From: Dysgonomonas mossii
GTDB taxonomy: Bacteria; Bacteroidota; Bacteroidia; Bacteroidales; Dysgonomonadaceae
Direction: 5' to 3'
Length of the DNA: 64,000 bases
NCBI RefSeq assembly: GCF_004569505.1
Contig: NZ_SPPK01000002.1
Span: 1 to 64,000 of the forward strand
Shown here: positions 47,496 through 57,584 of the stretch, piece by piece
How the letters are laid out: every line of letters begins with the position of its first letter
How positions within the stretch are numbered: position 1 is the first letter of the stretch
Translations under genes and position numbers: made by a program
The notes under the pieces: generated by a model
What the model saw: the letters and a program-made list of their open reading frames with translations, nothing else
What the model was told of the DNA's origin: nothing
The model's database searches: none

Positions 47496-48533
47496 TTATC
47501 TTGAAACACGACCCGAGCCATCCCCTTTCATCAGGTTCTCTACTTCGGCTACTGTTACAAGATTATAATCGGCATATATTGTATGTTTCAGACATGATGC
47601 TGCAACCGCAAAATCGAGTGCCTTTTGATCGTCAGAAGTGTAGGTGATAAGTCCGTAGATAAGCCCACCCATAAAAGAGTCTCCTCCGCCCACACGATCA
47701 ACGATGTGTGTGATGTCGTATCTTTTCGATTGATAAAGCTTATCGGAATATAAGCAACCTCCCCATGTATTATGGTTTGCATTAATCGATCCACGCAATG
47801 TGATAATCACTTTCTTAGCACGTGGAAAGCGTTTCGTCAACTGAGTGCATACCGATTCAAATTCTGCGGCATCCACATCTCCTGCGGTATGTGCTACGTC
47901 AAAACCTTCGGGCTTGATACCGAAAACCTTTTCAGCATCTTCCTCATTGCCTAAAATGATATCGCAACCTTCAACCAAAGCCGGCATAATATCAGAGGCT
48001 GACTTGCCATATTTCCAGAGATTTTTTCTGTAGTTGAGGTCTGTAGAAACTGTAATACCTTTTTTGTTTGCTATTTTGATCGCTTCCAAGCATGCGTCTG
48101 CCGCTCCTTGCGATAGAGCCGGGGTGATGCCTGTCCAGTGAAACCATTGGGCATCTTTAAATACTTCTTCCCAGTTTATCATTCCCGGTTTTATGTCTGC
48201 CATAGCAGAATTGGCCCTGTCGTAAATAACTTTCGAAGCACGGGCAACTGCGCCTGTCTCCAGATAATAAATGCCGACACGGTCACCACCTCGTATAATA
48301 TTCTGAACACCTACATTGTATTTCCTCAGATCAGAGATGCACCATTCTGCTATATCATTCTCAGGTAGGCGGGTTACATAGTCGGTAGGAATACCATAGT
48401 TGGATAGTGATACGGCTACGTTGGCCTCTCCGCCTCCAAATGTAGCATTCAGGCTTGTTGACTGTATAAATCTTTGATATCCGGGAGCACTAAGGCGTAA
48501 CATGATTTCCCCGAATGTTACAACTTTCTTCAT
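47496..48533 (-). CDS. kdgK: 2-keto-3-deoxygluconate kinase (PfkB family)
   Basis: This 345-aa cytoplasmic sugar kinase phosphorylates 2-keto-3-deoxygluconate, the product of hexuronate dehydration. The substrate-binding GGGEANVAVSLSNYG and the PfkB catalytic signature IVDRVGGGDSFMGGLIYGL, with the catalytic Asp, are present. STDLNYRKNLWKYG is typical of bacteroidal KdgK. The neighbouring aldolase uses its product. Its start lies 28 bases after the stop of the DUF4861 gene, so the two are co-transcribed. Confidence 0.92.
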   Translation of the reverse strand: MKKVVTFGEIMLRLSAPGYQRFIQSTSLNATFGGGEANVAVSLSNYGIPTDYVTRLPENDIAEWCISDLRKYNVGVQNIIRGGDRVGIYYLETGAVARASKVIYDRANSAMADIKPGMINWEEVFKDAQWFHWTGITPALSQGAADACLEAIKIANKKGITVSTDLNYRKNLWKYGKSASDIMPALVEGCDIILGNEEDAEKVFGIKPEGFDVAHTAGDVDAAEFESVCTQLTKRFPRAKKVIITLRGSINANHNTWGGCLYSDKLYQSKRYDITHIVDRVGGGDSFMGGLIYGLITYTSDDQKALDFAVAASCLKHTIYADYNLVTVAEVENLMKGDGSGRVSR

Positions 48534-48561
48534 TGTTATGATTCTAATAATATTCTAGAGT

Positions 48562-49716
48562 TTAGTTATATTTAATTATCAATGGATGTTTTAACCCTTC
48601 CGAAAAGGTTTGGATATATCGCTCAAAATCACTCAACATAGGGAATCCAAATTCAGACCAACCATAACCTGTATAATATGTTACCGGAATGTTGGGTTGT
48701 TGGGCTGTAACTCCCAGCACATGAGTTTGTCTTTCTTTTTTGTTTGTTACAGGATTAATTATCTCATACGTGTCTATCTTGCTTTCTGTCATACTTTGAA
48801 GAAAAACAAGTCCTAGATATACGCCGGACGTTTTGGGCGTTGTTGGTTCGGCGTAAATAATATAGTTCTTGTCTAAAGAGCTGACAATTGAATCTCCCTT
48901 CTCTCGTTTAACAAAGCCCGCAGCTACAGGCATTGTTTCTTTTATGGTGTATGCCTGAATAACTTTTGATAATTGAGAGCCTGCATCTAAAGATATTGTT
49001 CTGCTTTCGGCTACTGATTGTCCGTTTATATTCAGGTTATTATAAGTCAGTTTGAACGTTGTGCGCAATGGACCATTATCAAGGAGTTCTTCTGATACAA
49101 AGTTTTCGTTCAGCCAAAGTTTGCTATCTACATAAGGAGACATAGCACCTGCACCAAGGCTATAGCCTGTCTTGTAATCATTGAGCCCCTCGTTCGGATC
49201 TTCTTGATAAGATATTGTCCCAGAGGTATCTTCTTTATACCATTTGTCTATGATAAGGTTATTGGTGCGTTTATACCAGATATTTATACCGTTCCCGGGA
49301 CTATCTGTTTCAATACCGGCAGGACCATACATCCGGAACGCCACACGGTCGTTTTCCCAAACGAAGCCATCTTTATGTCCGGAAAGAAGCCGTCCGAATG
49401 TTTTTGGTGTAAAGTGCTGAACCTCGCCTGTTTCTATCATAAATGACTTTGATTCGTTTGCTTTTAGTTGTGGTTGAAAAATAATTTTGCGGTCGTATGT
49501 CACTTGCGAAGGTATAATTTCACCTTCGGTCGTTTTAATGATATAAACCAGACTATCTGATACCACAATCCTATTCTTGATGCTATCGATGGGTATTTCT
49601 ACCAATTCTGTCATCCGATCAAAATCCGTCGGGTTTTCGATCGTAATTATAACATCCTTCTCGGAACAGGCTAATAAGAATATCGTAGATAGTATTATGA
49701 GATATAATTTCTTCAT
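48562..49716 (-). CDS. DUF4861-family lipoprotein
   Basis: This 384-aa lipoprotein (lipobox LLACSEK) of unknown biochemical role belongs to DUF4861, judged by the C-terminal YTGYGWSEFGFPMLSDFERY and the beta-rich body with FGRLLSGHKDGFVWENDRVA. Members commonly sit in uronate or pectin clusters of Bacteroidetes, as here between uxaC and kdgK. A periplasmic lyase, isomerase or binding protein acting on unsaturated uronides is conceivable. No catalytic residue can be named. Confidence 0.8.
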   Translation of the reverse strand: MKKLYLIILSTIFLLACSEKDVIITIENPTDFDRMTELVEIPIDSIKNRIVVSDSLVYIIKTTEGEIIPSQVTYDRKIIFQPQLKANESKSFMIETGEVQHFTPKTFGRLLSGHKDGFVWENDRVAFRMYGPAGIETDSPGNGINIWYKRTNNLIIDKWYKEDTSGTISYQEDPNEGLNDYKTGYSLGAGAMSPYVDSKLWLNENFVSEELLDNGPLRTTFKLTYNNLNINGQSVAESRTISLDAGSQLSKVIQAYTIKETMPVAAGFVKREKGDSIVSSLDKNYIIYAEPTTPKTSGVYLGLVFLQSMTESKIDTYEIINPVTNKKERQTHVLGVTAQQPNIPVTYYTGYGWSEFGFPMLSDFERYIQTFSEGLKHPLIIKYN

Positions 49717-49825
49717 TTCTATTGTTTTTTGAGTTTACAATATCTGCTTAAGGTTTAATATAACTTGTCAGTAGTGAAAGTGCCCATATCGCCATCAGTC
49801 CGATTTTATATTTTAAGATTGACCT

Positions 49826-51232
49826 TTAGAATTTAAAGAAGTTTTTGGCATTGTAATACGACACGTCCTCAACCAATTTGCCCAGAAATGGCAATTCGGA
49901 ATAGGGGAGTAACCCTTGTTCAACATCTGTTCCGATGAGGTTGCATAGTATACGACGGAAATACTCGTGACGAGGGTACGACAAAAAGCTTCGGGAGTCT
50001 GTTAGCATGCCCACAAAGCGGCTCAGTAGTCCAAGATTTGATAGAGAATTTATTTGAGCTTCCATCCCCGCTTTTTGGTCGAGGAACCACCAGCCAGATC
50101 CGAACTGTATTTTTCCTGCAACAGAACCATCCTGAAAGTTGCCAATCATGGTTGCAATCATATCATTATCGCGCGGGTTTAGGTTGTATATGATTGTTTT
50201 AGTCAATTTGTTGTCAACGTCCAGTCTGTCAAGAAACTTTGATAATGCTTTAGCTACTGTGAAATCGCCAATGGAGTCGAACCCTGTATCTGCTCCCGCT
50301 TGCTTAAAGAGGCGCGTATTATTGTTTCGGATGACACCGTAATGAAACTGCTGAGTCCAGCCTTTTTCCCAATCCATGATTGCGCCTTCTACGAGTATGG
50401 CAGATTTGAATTTGATGATCTCTTCCCGTGAGAGCTCTTTGCCTCCGTATACTTTGTTGAAAATAGCCTCTATTTCCCTCTGAGTATAGTCTTCGGCATA
50501 AAACTCTTCCATACCGTGATCGGAGAGCTTGCAGCCTACACCGGCAAAGAAGTCGTGGCGTTTGCGAAGAGCAGTAATCAAGTCAGTAAAGTTACTGATA
50601 GATATCCCCGAAACTTGAGATAGCTTCTCCACATAGGTACGAAATACATGAGGCACTTCTACTGCCATTACTTTATCGGGACGCCATGTGGGGAGTACTT
50701 TTATAGGAAAGCCTTCATTTTTTAAGGCTACATGATATTCCAATGAATCTACAGGATCATCCGTGGTGCATACAGCCTCAACGTTGTAATGCTTCATCAA
50801 TCCCCGAGCTGAGAATTCGGGTGTGCGAAGTTTTGCTGTGCACTCATCATATATCTCTTTTGCTGTCTCAGGTTTTAGCAACTTGGTAATACCAAAAGCT
50901 GTCTTTAATTCCAGGTGTGTCCAGTGATATAGTGGGTTACGCATGGTGTAGGGTACGGTTTCTGCCCATTTCTCAAACTTTTCCCAATCGCTGGTGTCTT
51001 TTCCTGTACAAAATCTTTCGCTAATGCCATTTGTACGCATTGCACGCCATTTGTAGTGATCTCCACTCAACCAGATCTCTCCCAGATTGTCGAATTGATA
51101 GTCTTCTGCAATCATTTTAGGATCGAGGTGACAATGGTAATCTATGATAGGCAAGGATTTAGCATGCTCGTGATATAACTGCTGAGCTGTTTCATTTTGC
51201 AATACAAAATTGTCATCTAGAAAGTGTTTCAT
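49826..51232 (-). CDS. uxaC: glucuronate isomerase
   Basis: This 468-aa cytoplasmic enzyme of the amidohydrolase superfamily converts glucuronate to fructuronate and galacturonate to tagaturonate. PIIDYHCHLDPKMIAEDYQF supplies the metal ligands. KWRAMRTNGISE, TTDDPVDSLEYH, VLPTWRPDKVM and GSGWWFLDQKAGMEAQINSL are UxaC-specific blocks. It is the first gene of the hexuronate operon and lies directly behind the two-operator promoter. The oxidoreductases and dehydratases that turn its product into 2-keto-3-deoxygluconate are not in this window. Confidence 0.96.
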   Translation of the reverse strand: MKHFLDDNFVLQNETAQQLYHEHAKSLPIIDYHCHLDPKMIAEDYQFDNLGEIWLSGDHYKWRAMRTNGISERFCTGKDTSDWEKFEKWAETVPYTMRNPLYHWTHLELKTAFGITKLLKPETAKEIYDECTAKLRTPEFSARGLMKHYNVEAVCTTDDPVDSLEYHVALKNEGFPIKVLPTWRPDKVMAVEVPHVFRTYVEKLSQVSGISISNFTDLITALRKRHDFFAGVGCKLSDHGMEEFYAEDYTQREIEAIFNKVYGGKELSREEIIKFKSAILVEGAIMDWEKGWTQQFHYGVIRNNNTRLFKQAGADTGFDSIGDFTVAKALSKFLDRLDVDNKLTKTIIYNLNPRDNDMIATMIGNFQDGSVAGKIQFGSGWWFLDQKAGMEAQINSLSNLGLLSRFVGMLTDSRSFLSYPRHEYFRRILCNLIGTDVEQGLLPYSELPFLGKLVEDVSYYNAKNFFKF

Positions 51233-51289
51233 GAGCTTTATGGTTTTATTTTCTTCAATCAGGTTTGTAAGTTAACTTCATTTATTGAT

Positions 51290-51303
51290 TGTGTGCGCAC
51301 ACA
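51290..51303. promoter_or_regulatory. operator 1 of the hexuronate operon
   Basis: TGTGTGCGCACACA is a perfect 14-bp palindrome with central CG, the pattern of LacI-family operators. It lies just downstream of the predicted transcription start and shares its whole core with operator 2 at 51343-51362. Confidence 0.75.
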
Positions 51304-51313
51304 CAAATTATTG

Positions 51314-51343
51314 CAAATATAACTATTAATGATAATTAATCAA
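51314..51343 (-). promoter_or_regulatory. promoter of the hexuronate operon
   Basis: On the minus strand TTG (51343-51341), a 19-base spacer and TATATTTG followed by CA (51321-51314) match the Bacteroidetes consensus exactly. The -33 box touches operator 2, and operator 1 follows the start site, so a repressor bound at both would close the promoter. Confidence 0.75.
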
Positions 51344-51362
51344 TATGTGTGCGCACACATAT
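51343..51362. promoter_or_regulatory. operator 2 of the hexuronate operon
   Basis: ATATGTGTGCGCACACATAT is a perfect 20-bp palindrome; its inner 14 bases equal operator 1. The centres of the two sites are 56 bp apart, which would allow cooperative or looped binding. The regulator gene is not in the window. Confidence 0.78.
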
Positions 51363-51488
51363 TTTATGCTGTATAGGATAAATAGCAATATAATAGATTG
51401 TTATAAAGTTTTTGAGGGCTGAAAAATGTTTTAAAACATTTATATCGTACCCTTCCGTAGAATATGGTGTACGTAAAATATTAGATGT

Positions 51489-52046
51489 TTATTCGAATAA
51501 TTCAGGATACTTCTCTTTAGATATGCAATGAGTTTGATTTTTGATCTCTTCGTCTAAGATTGATCCCCATCCCAGTTTGTCAAATTCTTTTTCCAGAGCA
51601 AGGCATACTTCGAAGTCTTCTTCTGAGACTTTATATGTTTGCCCGTCTTTATTACCTGATACCGAAATTTCGAAACGGTTGTTCATTACCCACACATGCG
51701 CTTTGTATCCGTATATCTCTACGTATTGAGGCTGTTCCAAATCACAGAAGTGTGGTATTACTATTCTAAGTTTGTCCAGATCATCGATAGAATACGATTC
51801 TAACGGATCGAAAGCAATTGCTCCTTCCGGCAAGGCATTTAAGGTTACTCCTATCTGCGAAAGTTTAGCAATTAAGTCTTCTCTGTTGTCATATTGGAAG
51901 TAAACACAGAACGAATCGCCCTCACAGTTGTGTCCTCCACGCGAACGCATGTAATGGAAAAACTGCAATTGGCGGCACCAGCGAATTATTTCTTCTTTTG
52001 TATTGTTGTGAAAAAGCCTTTCTTCCGATATCTTGTCTATATTCAT
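51489..52046 (-). CDS. hypothetical protein, 185 aa
   Basis: I do not recognise this family. The protein is soluble with no signal peptide or membrane segment. It is acidic and rich in aromatic residues, with a compact stretch WCRQLQFFHYMRSRGGHNCE near the N-terminus (two Cys and His residues close together) and YVEIYGYKAHVWVMNNRFEI in the middle. The size, composition and clean ATG support a real gene; the opposite strand reading is broken. It stands alone between the hexuronate promoter and locus 3 and shares neither operon. No role is proposed. Confidence 0.7.
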   Translation of the reverse strand: MNIDKISEERLFHNNTKEEIIRWCRQLQFFHYMRSRGGHNCEGDSFCVYFQYDNREDLIAKLSQIGVTLNALPEGAIAFDPLESYSIDDLDKLRIVIPHFCDLEQPQYVEIYGYKAHVWVMNNRFEISVSGNKDGQTYKVSEEDFEVCLALEKEFDKLGWGSILDEEIKNQTHCISKEKYPELFE

Positions 52047-52577
52047 CGATATGTTGTTAATCAGGTTCTAAGATATTATATTTTTTGTTATCAGGAAAGA
52101 ATTCATAGTATCTGCTTTACATTCTTTAATTTCTCAAAAGAAGTAATTCTATGAAGCATTTGATTATTTTTGTCTCTATAAATAAGAAGTTAGAAGAGAT
52201 AAATGCCTTTATTGAATTAAAATGCTAGGATGTTCCTCTCGTATATGATAGCAAGAGACTATACTTAATAATAAAATAGACTGGTTTGAGAAAATTGGTC
52301 GGTTTTGGTATTGGTTACTAATGAGAGAGATACAATCGTAAAAGGATGCTTAATTCTAATTAAATGCATTTTAATAAATATTTAATACAGAACTAACATT
52401 TATTTTTCTGCTTTTTTAAGTACTCCTCTTTTACTTTGACGAACGTTAACGACTAATCATATTTTTATAACCTTAAAAATCTCCTTTTAGTATGTTCTTA
52501 TTAAACACCTCCTGACTGAGCCTTAAAATTGTAATGAAAATTGTTTAACCGTTTTTTTGAAAAACAATAAATAGATT
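52047..52577 (+). other. leader and promoter region of locus 3
   Basis: These 531 bases hold no gene. TACTTTG at 52434-52440 is one base short of a TAnnTTTG box. The rest is AT-rich with no strong dyad. No regulator gene for locus 3 is adjacent. Confidence 0.35.
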
Positions 52578-55500
52578 ATGAAAAAATATCAAGAAAAATC
52601 AATTCCGAAAGAAAGATTCAGGAACTTGCATACACGGTTTCTATTTCTTCTCTTATTTATGTTTATGTCGCTTTTGGCATATTCACAAACCCAGATAACA
52701 AAGGGTACTGTATATGATTCATCAAATGATCCGATCATAGGAGCATCCGTTACCATCAAAGGTACTACAAAAGCAACAATGACTGATGTTGACGGTAAGT
52801 TTAGTATCGAAACTTCCCGAAATGATGTACTAATTGTATCATATATAGGATTCAGTAAGAAAGAAGTACCTGTAAATAATCAGAATAATCTGTCTATAAT
52901 ACTAGAAGAAAATCGTCAGGTTTTAGATGAGGTTGTAGTGGTTGGTTACGGAACTCAAAAAAAGACTACCCTCACAGGTGCTGTTTCTGCAATAAATAAT
53001 AAAGAAATAAGCACAACAAAAAATGAGAGCTTAGTGAACATGATGACCGGGAAAATTCCCGGAGTAAGGGTTGTTCAGAGAAGCTCCGAACCCGGTAGCT
53101 TTAATAACCGGTTCGATATCCGAGGATTAGGAAATCCCTTGGTAGTAATAGATGGTGTGCCGCGCGACGACTTTGCCCGAATGGACCCGAACGAAATAGA
53201 GAGTATATCGGTACTTAAAGATGCGTCTGCCGCTATTTATGGTGTACGTGCAGCTAACGGTGTAATCCTTATCACTACAAGAAAAGGAAACTCGGAAGGC
53301 AGTAAGTTTGATATAACATATTCGGCTAACTTCGGATTCCAGCAACCTATTGGTTTTCCTAACAGTACTGATGCAATTCAATATATGACATTGAAGAACG
53401 AGGCATCAAGAAGAAATTTCAACAATAACTATGTTAACCCTGTACCACTTCCGTATGGAGAGAGCGAATTTGAAGCTTTCAATAATGGTACTCGTGTTTC
53501 ATCTGATTGGAGAGGTGCTGTTATGAGAGATATAACTCCTCAGTCTCAACACTCGTTGAATATGGCGGGATCTTCTAAAAATATATCATACTTCTTTAAT
53601 CTTGGATATATGAAACAAGATGGTATAACCAAGACTAAATATCCGAATTATGATAAGTGGAATGTAAGAGCTAATGTTGATGCTAAGATTACAAGCTTTT
53701 TGAGAAGTGAATTCAGGGTAGCGGGTATGATGGACGAACGGAATGATATCAATGGCGGTTCTTGGAACCTGATTAAGAATACATGGTTGGCAAAATCGAC
53801 AGAATCGATGTATGCCAATAACAATCCATTGTATCCCACAGCCGAAACTGACGAAAACCCGTTGTTGTTGATGGATCCTAACAAGTCGGGATACTTTAAT
53901 AATAAAGGACGTTCTTTTCAGTCATCTTTGGCATTGATCTTTGATGTACCCGGAGTGAAAGGTCTTTCGGCAAAAGCAATGTATAGCTACGACTATAAAG
54001 ATAATGACTGGAAGAATTATGTCAGAACATACTCACTTTACAAATATGATACAGGAAATGATACATATAATGAGTATGTGAAAAATACACCGTCTAAAGT
54101 TGCACGTGGATTTGGTAAAAATATTTCAAATTTAATGCAGCTGTCTTTAAATTATGACCGTACATTCTTCGAAAAACACAATGTGAAGGCGTTGTTCCTT
54201 TATGAAGAAAGTGGTAATGAAGGAGACAACTTCAATGCACAACGTAATCTTTCCTTAGAGGTTTTACACCTGTTTGCGGGTGATGCAGACGGTCAGATTG
54301 CAGGTATGGATGCCGGAGGACTTTATGATCAGCAGCGAAAAAGTTTTGTAGGTCGTATTAACTATGATTATGCGTCAAAATATTTGCTCGAATTCAGCTT
54401 CAGACGTGACGGCTCATCCAAATTTAGTTCAAATGGTCGTTGGGGATGGTTCCCATCTGCGTCTGCCGGTTGGAGAATTTCGGAAGAAAAGTTTGTGAAG
54501 GAGTTTGAGCCACTATCATTTATTAATAATCTGAAGATCAGATCCAGCTATGGTGAAATGGGTGATGACGGAGCATTAAACTATCAATTCCTTACCGGAT
54601 ATGATTATCCTTCGGGAGGTGCTGTATTTGGAGGTGAGTTTATTAATGGTATCGGATTCCGTGGTATAGCCAATACATATCTTACATGGTACACCTCTAA
54701 GACATTTAATATTGGAGTAGATATCGACCTATGGGATGGTTTACTTGGTTTCCAATATGACTATTTTATCAGAAAAAGAGAAGGGCTGTTTACAGACCGT
54801 TTACTTTCACTACCGGGAACTTATGGAGCTAAACTTCCTCAGGAGAACCTGAATAGTGATAAAACAATGGGATATGAGGTTGTTTTGACTCACAGAAATA
54901 AAGTTAGTGATTTTGTTTATAATGTTTCTGCAAACATGTCGCTTACTCGTACCAAAAACGACTATTTCGAGCAAGGACGTGCAGGTAACTCATACGAACA
55001 TTGGAAAGGTAATTACAATAATCGTTACAAAAATATCTGGTGGGGACAAACCTATGGCGGACAATTTACCTCTTACGACCAGATCCTTAATTATGACGTC
55101 AATGCAGGCGGAGGAAATCATGCTACATTGCCAGGAGATTATTACTATAAAGATCTGAATGGAGACGGTGTTATTGATGGTTGGGACGAAACTCCTATTG
55201 CCACAAGAGAATTGCCTTATATAAATTATGGTATTACTCTGGCTGCTGAATATAAAGGGATAGACATAAATATGCTATTTCAGGGAACAGCTAAGTCGTG
55301 GACAAGATATTACGAAATGTTAAATGTGCCATTAGCGTTTGATAAGAACACCTTAGATTTCTTTATGGATCGTTGGCATCCGACAGATCCTAATGCCGAT
55401 GTTTATGATCCGAATACAGAATGGACTTCTGGATTCTTCCCGATGACAGGTAACGGGTCGGCATGGGGCGAAGGTACAAGAGCAGTTCAGAATGCGGCAT

Positions 55501-55748
55501 ATTTGCGTCTGAAGTCTATAGAGCTTGGCTATACATTGCCTAAAAAACTGACAACAAAGGTTGGGGTAAGCAATGCCCGCATCTATGTAAATGCTTATAA
55601 CCTGTTTACTCTTACAGGGTTGAAATATATCGATCCGGAGCATCCGGGCGGAGGAGCAGATGCTAATGATAAACCCGAAAATGACTTATATGGCTATATG
55701 TATCCATTAACTCGTACATATAATGTCGGCTTTAGTCTTACTTTTTAA
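52578..55748 (+). CDS. SusC/RagA TonB-dependent transporter (locus 3)
   Basis: This 1056-aa outer-membrane transporter has an unusually long positively charged N-terminus before the signal hydrophobic core (FLFLLLFMFMSLLAYSQ, about 20-37). The regulatory-like domain follows at about 40-125 (KGTVYDSSNDPIIGASVTIK), then the plug from DEVVVVGYGTQKKTTLTGAV and the barrel ending YNVGFSLTF. There is no STN domain. The plug block SSEPGSFNNRFDIRGLG matches closely the locus 2 transporter, and the same SusC-SusD-DUF3823 order follows, so the two loci are probably paralogous. The susD gene starts 12 bases later. Confidence 0.95.
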   Translation: MKKYQEKSIPKERFRNLHTRFLFLLLFMFMSLLAYSQTQITKGTVYDSSNDPIIGASVTIKGTTKATMTDVDGKFSIETSRNDVLIVSYIGFSKKEVPVNNQNNLSIILEENRQVLDEVVVVGYGTQKKTTLTGAVSAINNKEISTTKNESLVNMMTGKIPGVRVVQRSSEPGSFNNRFDIRGLGNPLVVIDGVPRDDFARMDPNEIESISVLKDASAAIYGVRAANGVILITTRKGNSEGSKFDITYSANFGFQQPIGFPNSTDAIQYMTLKNEASRRNFNNNYVNPVPLPYGESEFEAFNNGTRVSSDWRGAVMRDITPQSQHSLNMAGSSKNISYFFNLGYMKQDGITKTKYPNYDKWNVRANVDAKITSFLRSEFRVAGMMDERNDINGGSWNLIKNTWLAKSTESMYANNNPLYPTAETDENPLLLMDPNKSGYFNNKGRSFQSSLALIFDVPGVKGLSAKAMYSYDYKDNDWKNYVRTYSLYKYDTGNDTYNEYVKNTPSKVARGFGKNISNLMQLSLNYDRTFFEKHNVKALFLYEESGNEGDNFNAQRNLSLEVLHLFAGDADGQIAGMDAGGLYDQQRKSFVGRINYDYASKYLLEFSFRRDGSSKFSSNGRWGWFPSASAGWRISEEKFVKEFEPLSFINNLKIRSSYGEMGDDGALNYQFLTGYDYPSGGAVFGGEFINGIGFRGIANTYLTWYTSKTFNIGVDIDLWDGLLGFQYDYFIRKREGLFTDRLLSLPGTYGAKLPQENLNSDKTMGYEVVLTHRNKVSDFVYNVSANMSLTRTKNDYFEQGRAGNSYEHWKGNYNNRYKNIWWGQTYGGQFTSYDQILNYDVNAGGGNHATLPGDYYYKDLNGDGVIDGWDETPIATRELPYINYGITLAAEYKGIDINMLFQGTAKSWTRYYEMLNVPLAFDKNTLDFFMDRWHPTDPNADVYDPNTEWTSGFFPMTGNGSAWGEGTRAVQNAAYLRLKSIELGYTLPKKLTTKVGVSNARIYVNAYNLFTLTGLKYIDPEHPGGGADANDKPENDLYGYMYPLTRTYNVGFSLTF

Positions 55749-55760
55749 AGATATACTATT

Positions 55761-57572
55761 ATGAAAAAATTAAAATATTTATTATTGGCTTTGGTTGTTG
55801 GAGGATTCTTTGCTTGTAACGATCTCGAAGTTGATCCCCCTAATATATTGACTGATAAAGATATCTTCAACTCAGAATCGGGTGTAACAGCCTACTTGAC
55901 ACGTTTGTATAGTGAGTTGCCCATTGAGGACTTCAAATATAACAGAACAGAAGGCTTTAATAAGTTTACAGCTTTCTGGGGATTAGGAGCAAATACAGGA
56001 GAATGGCTTCAGGCAAATGATTTCAGACAGTGGGATATAAATGGGAATGGCTTTGGTTACTGGCCTTATTCAGATATTCGTAATGCAAATTATTTTCTTA
56101 AATACTTGGGAGAATATGCTTCAAAGTATACCGAAGAGCAAGTGAATGCATGGTTGGCTGAGGCTCGTTTTTGTCGGGCATACTATTACTTTGGAATGGT
56201 AAAACGCTATGGTGGAGTGCCTATCGTAAAAGAATTGCAATCATATCCTGAACAAACCATTGAGGAACTGAGAGTTCCGAGAGATAAAGAAGAAGCTGTC
56301 TATGATTTTATTAGCGAAGATTTGCAATGGGCTGTCGATCACTTACCCGAAAGAAGCGTATCCGGCAGAGCTAATAAATATGTTGCAGCTGCATTGAAAT
56401 CCAGAGCCATGTTGTTTGCCGGTTCTATCGCTAAATATGGAAAGGATTACTTTGTCGGAACTCCTGCTCACGATGCCGGATTAGTTGGTATACCTGAAGG
56501 TAGAGCTACAGATTATTTTAAGCAGAGTTACGATGCTGCTAAGTTGCTTGAAGGTCATTATGATCTGTATCAAAAAAATCCGGATTTGGTGCAAAACTAT
56601 GTAGATGTATTCTTGGATACGAATAGCCCCGAAAACGTGTTTATAAAAGACTTTGTCTATATGGACAATGTAGAGGGATCACGTCACAGCTGGGATGCAT
56701 TTGCTTCACCACGGTCTAGTTCGAGTAGCTATGCGGGTGCTCTTTGCCCTACATTGGATGTTGTTGAAATGCTTGGAGAAGTAAAGGTAAACGACACGCA
56801 AGGCAATCCTATAAAATTCAATGCAAGAGAAGACCTGTTGACTACCTTAGCTCCACGTCAGAGAGCAATAGCTCTCTTCCCGGGAGAAGTTTTCAGAGGA
56901 AAAATGGTTGATGTTCAGGCAGGACTCTATGAGAATTATAGCCTTACAGCAGAGCCGATAAGAACCAATGATATTTATGCAAAATATAAAGCGACCAATG
57001 GTAAAGAATACAACATTATAGGTTATGATGGTATTGGTACAGCAGCATCGCCATCCAGTCCTACTGGTTTGCACATGAGGAAGTACAACAATTACAAAGT
57101 AAGTGTTGCTGAAGCAAATCTTTGGAAATCTACTCAGGCATGGATTGATATCCGCTATGCAGAGGTACTCCTTAATAGGGCAGAAGCTGCATTTGAATTG
57201 GGAACAGGCGAAATGAAAGCAGATGCTTTGGCTCAGATCAACAAGATAAGAAGCAGGGGTGGCGACAACTCGTTAAACCTTTCTGAATTGACAATAGATA
57301 AAATCAGAACAGAGCGTCAATGTGAATTAGCCTTCGAAAACCAGACTTGGTGGGATTTGCGTCGTTGGAGAATAGGTGAACAAATAAGAGAGAAACGCTA
57401 CCATGCCCTTTATCCATATTATATCATCAATGAGAATAAATGGATATTTAAGAAGGCGGAAGAGCCTCATCGTACAGGGTACACATTCAATATAATACAA
57501 TATTACGAACCTATACCTGGTGGTGAAATAGGTAAGAACCCTAATCTATTACCGAATAATCCACTATATTAA
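55761..57572 (+). CDS. SusD/RagB-type glycan-binding lipoprotein (locus 3)
   Basis: This 603-aa lipoprotein (lipobox FFACNDL, Cys19) pairs with the preceding SusC. DLEVDPPNILTDKDIFNSESG parallels the start of the locus 2 SusD (LDIPPKNLITDEDLLTNESG). WLAEARFCRAYYYFGMVKRYGG and IRTERQCELAFENQTWWDLR, then YYEPIPGGEIGKNP at the C-terminus, are standard. Spacing of 12 bases on both sides shows a tight operon. It lacks the long central insertion of its locus 2 relative. Confidence 0.95.
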   Translation: MKKLKYLLLALVVGGFFACNDLEVDPPNILTDKDIFNSESGVTAYLTRLYSELPIEDFKYNRTEGFNKFTAFWGLGANTGEWLQANDFRQWDINGNGFGYWPYSDIRNANYFLKYLGEYASKYTEEQVNAWLAEARFCRAYYYFGMVKRYGGVPIVKELQSYPEQTIEELRVPRDKEEAVYDFISEDLQWAVDHLPERSVSGRANKYVAAALKSRAMLFAGSIAKYGKDYFVGTPAHDAGLVGIPEGRATDYFKQSYDAAKLLEGHYDLYQKNPDLVQNYVDVFLDTNSPENVFIKDFVYMDNVEGSRHSWDAFASPRSSSSSYAGALCPTLDVVEMLGEVKVNDTQGNPIKFNAREDLLTTLAPRQRAIALFPGEVFRGKMVDVQAGLYENYSLTAEPIRTNDIYAKYKATNGKEYNIIGYDGIGTAASPSSPTGLHMRKYNNYKVSVAEANLWKSTQAWIDIRYAEVLLNRAEAAFELGTGEMKADALAQINKIRSRGGDNSLNLSELTIDKIRTERQCELAFENQTWWDLRRWRIGEQIREKRYHALYPYYIINENKWIFKKAEEPHRTGYTFNIIQYYEPIPGGEIGKNPNLLPNNPLY

Positions 57573-57584
57573 AAATCAGGAGTT

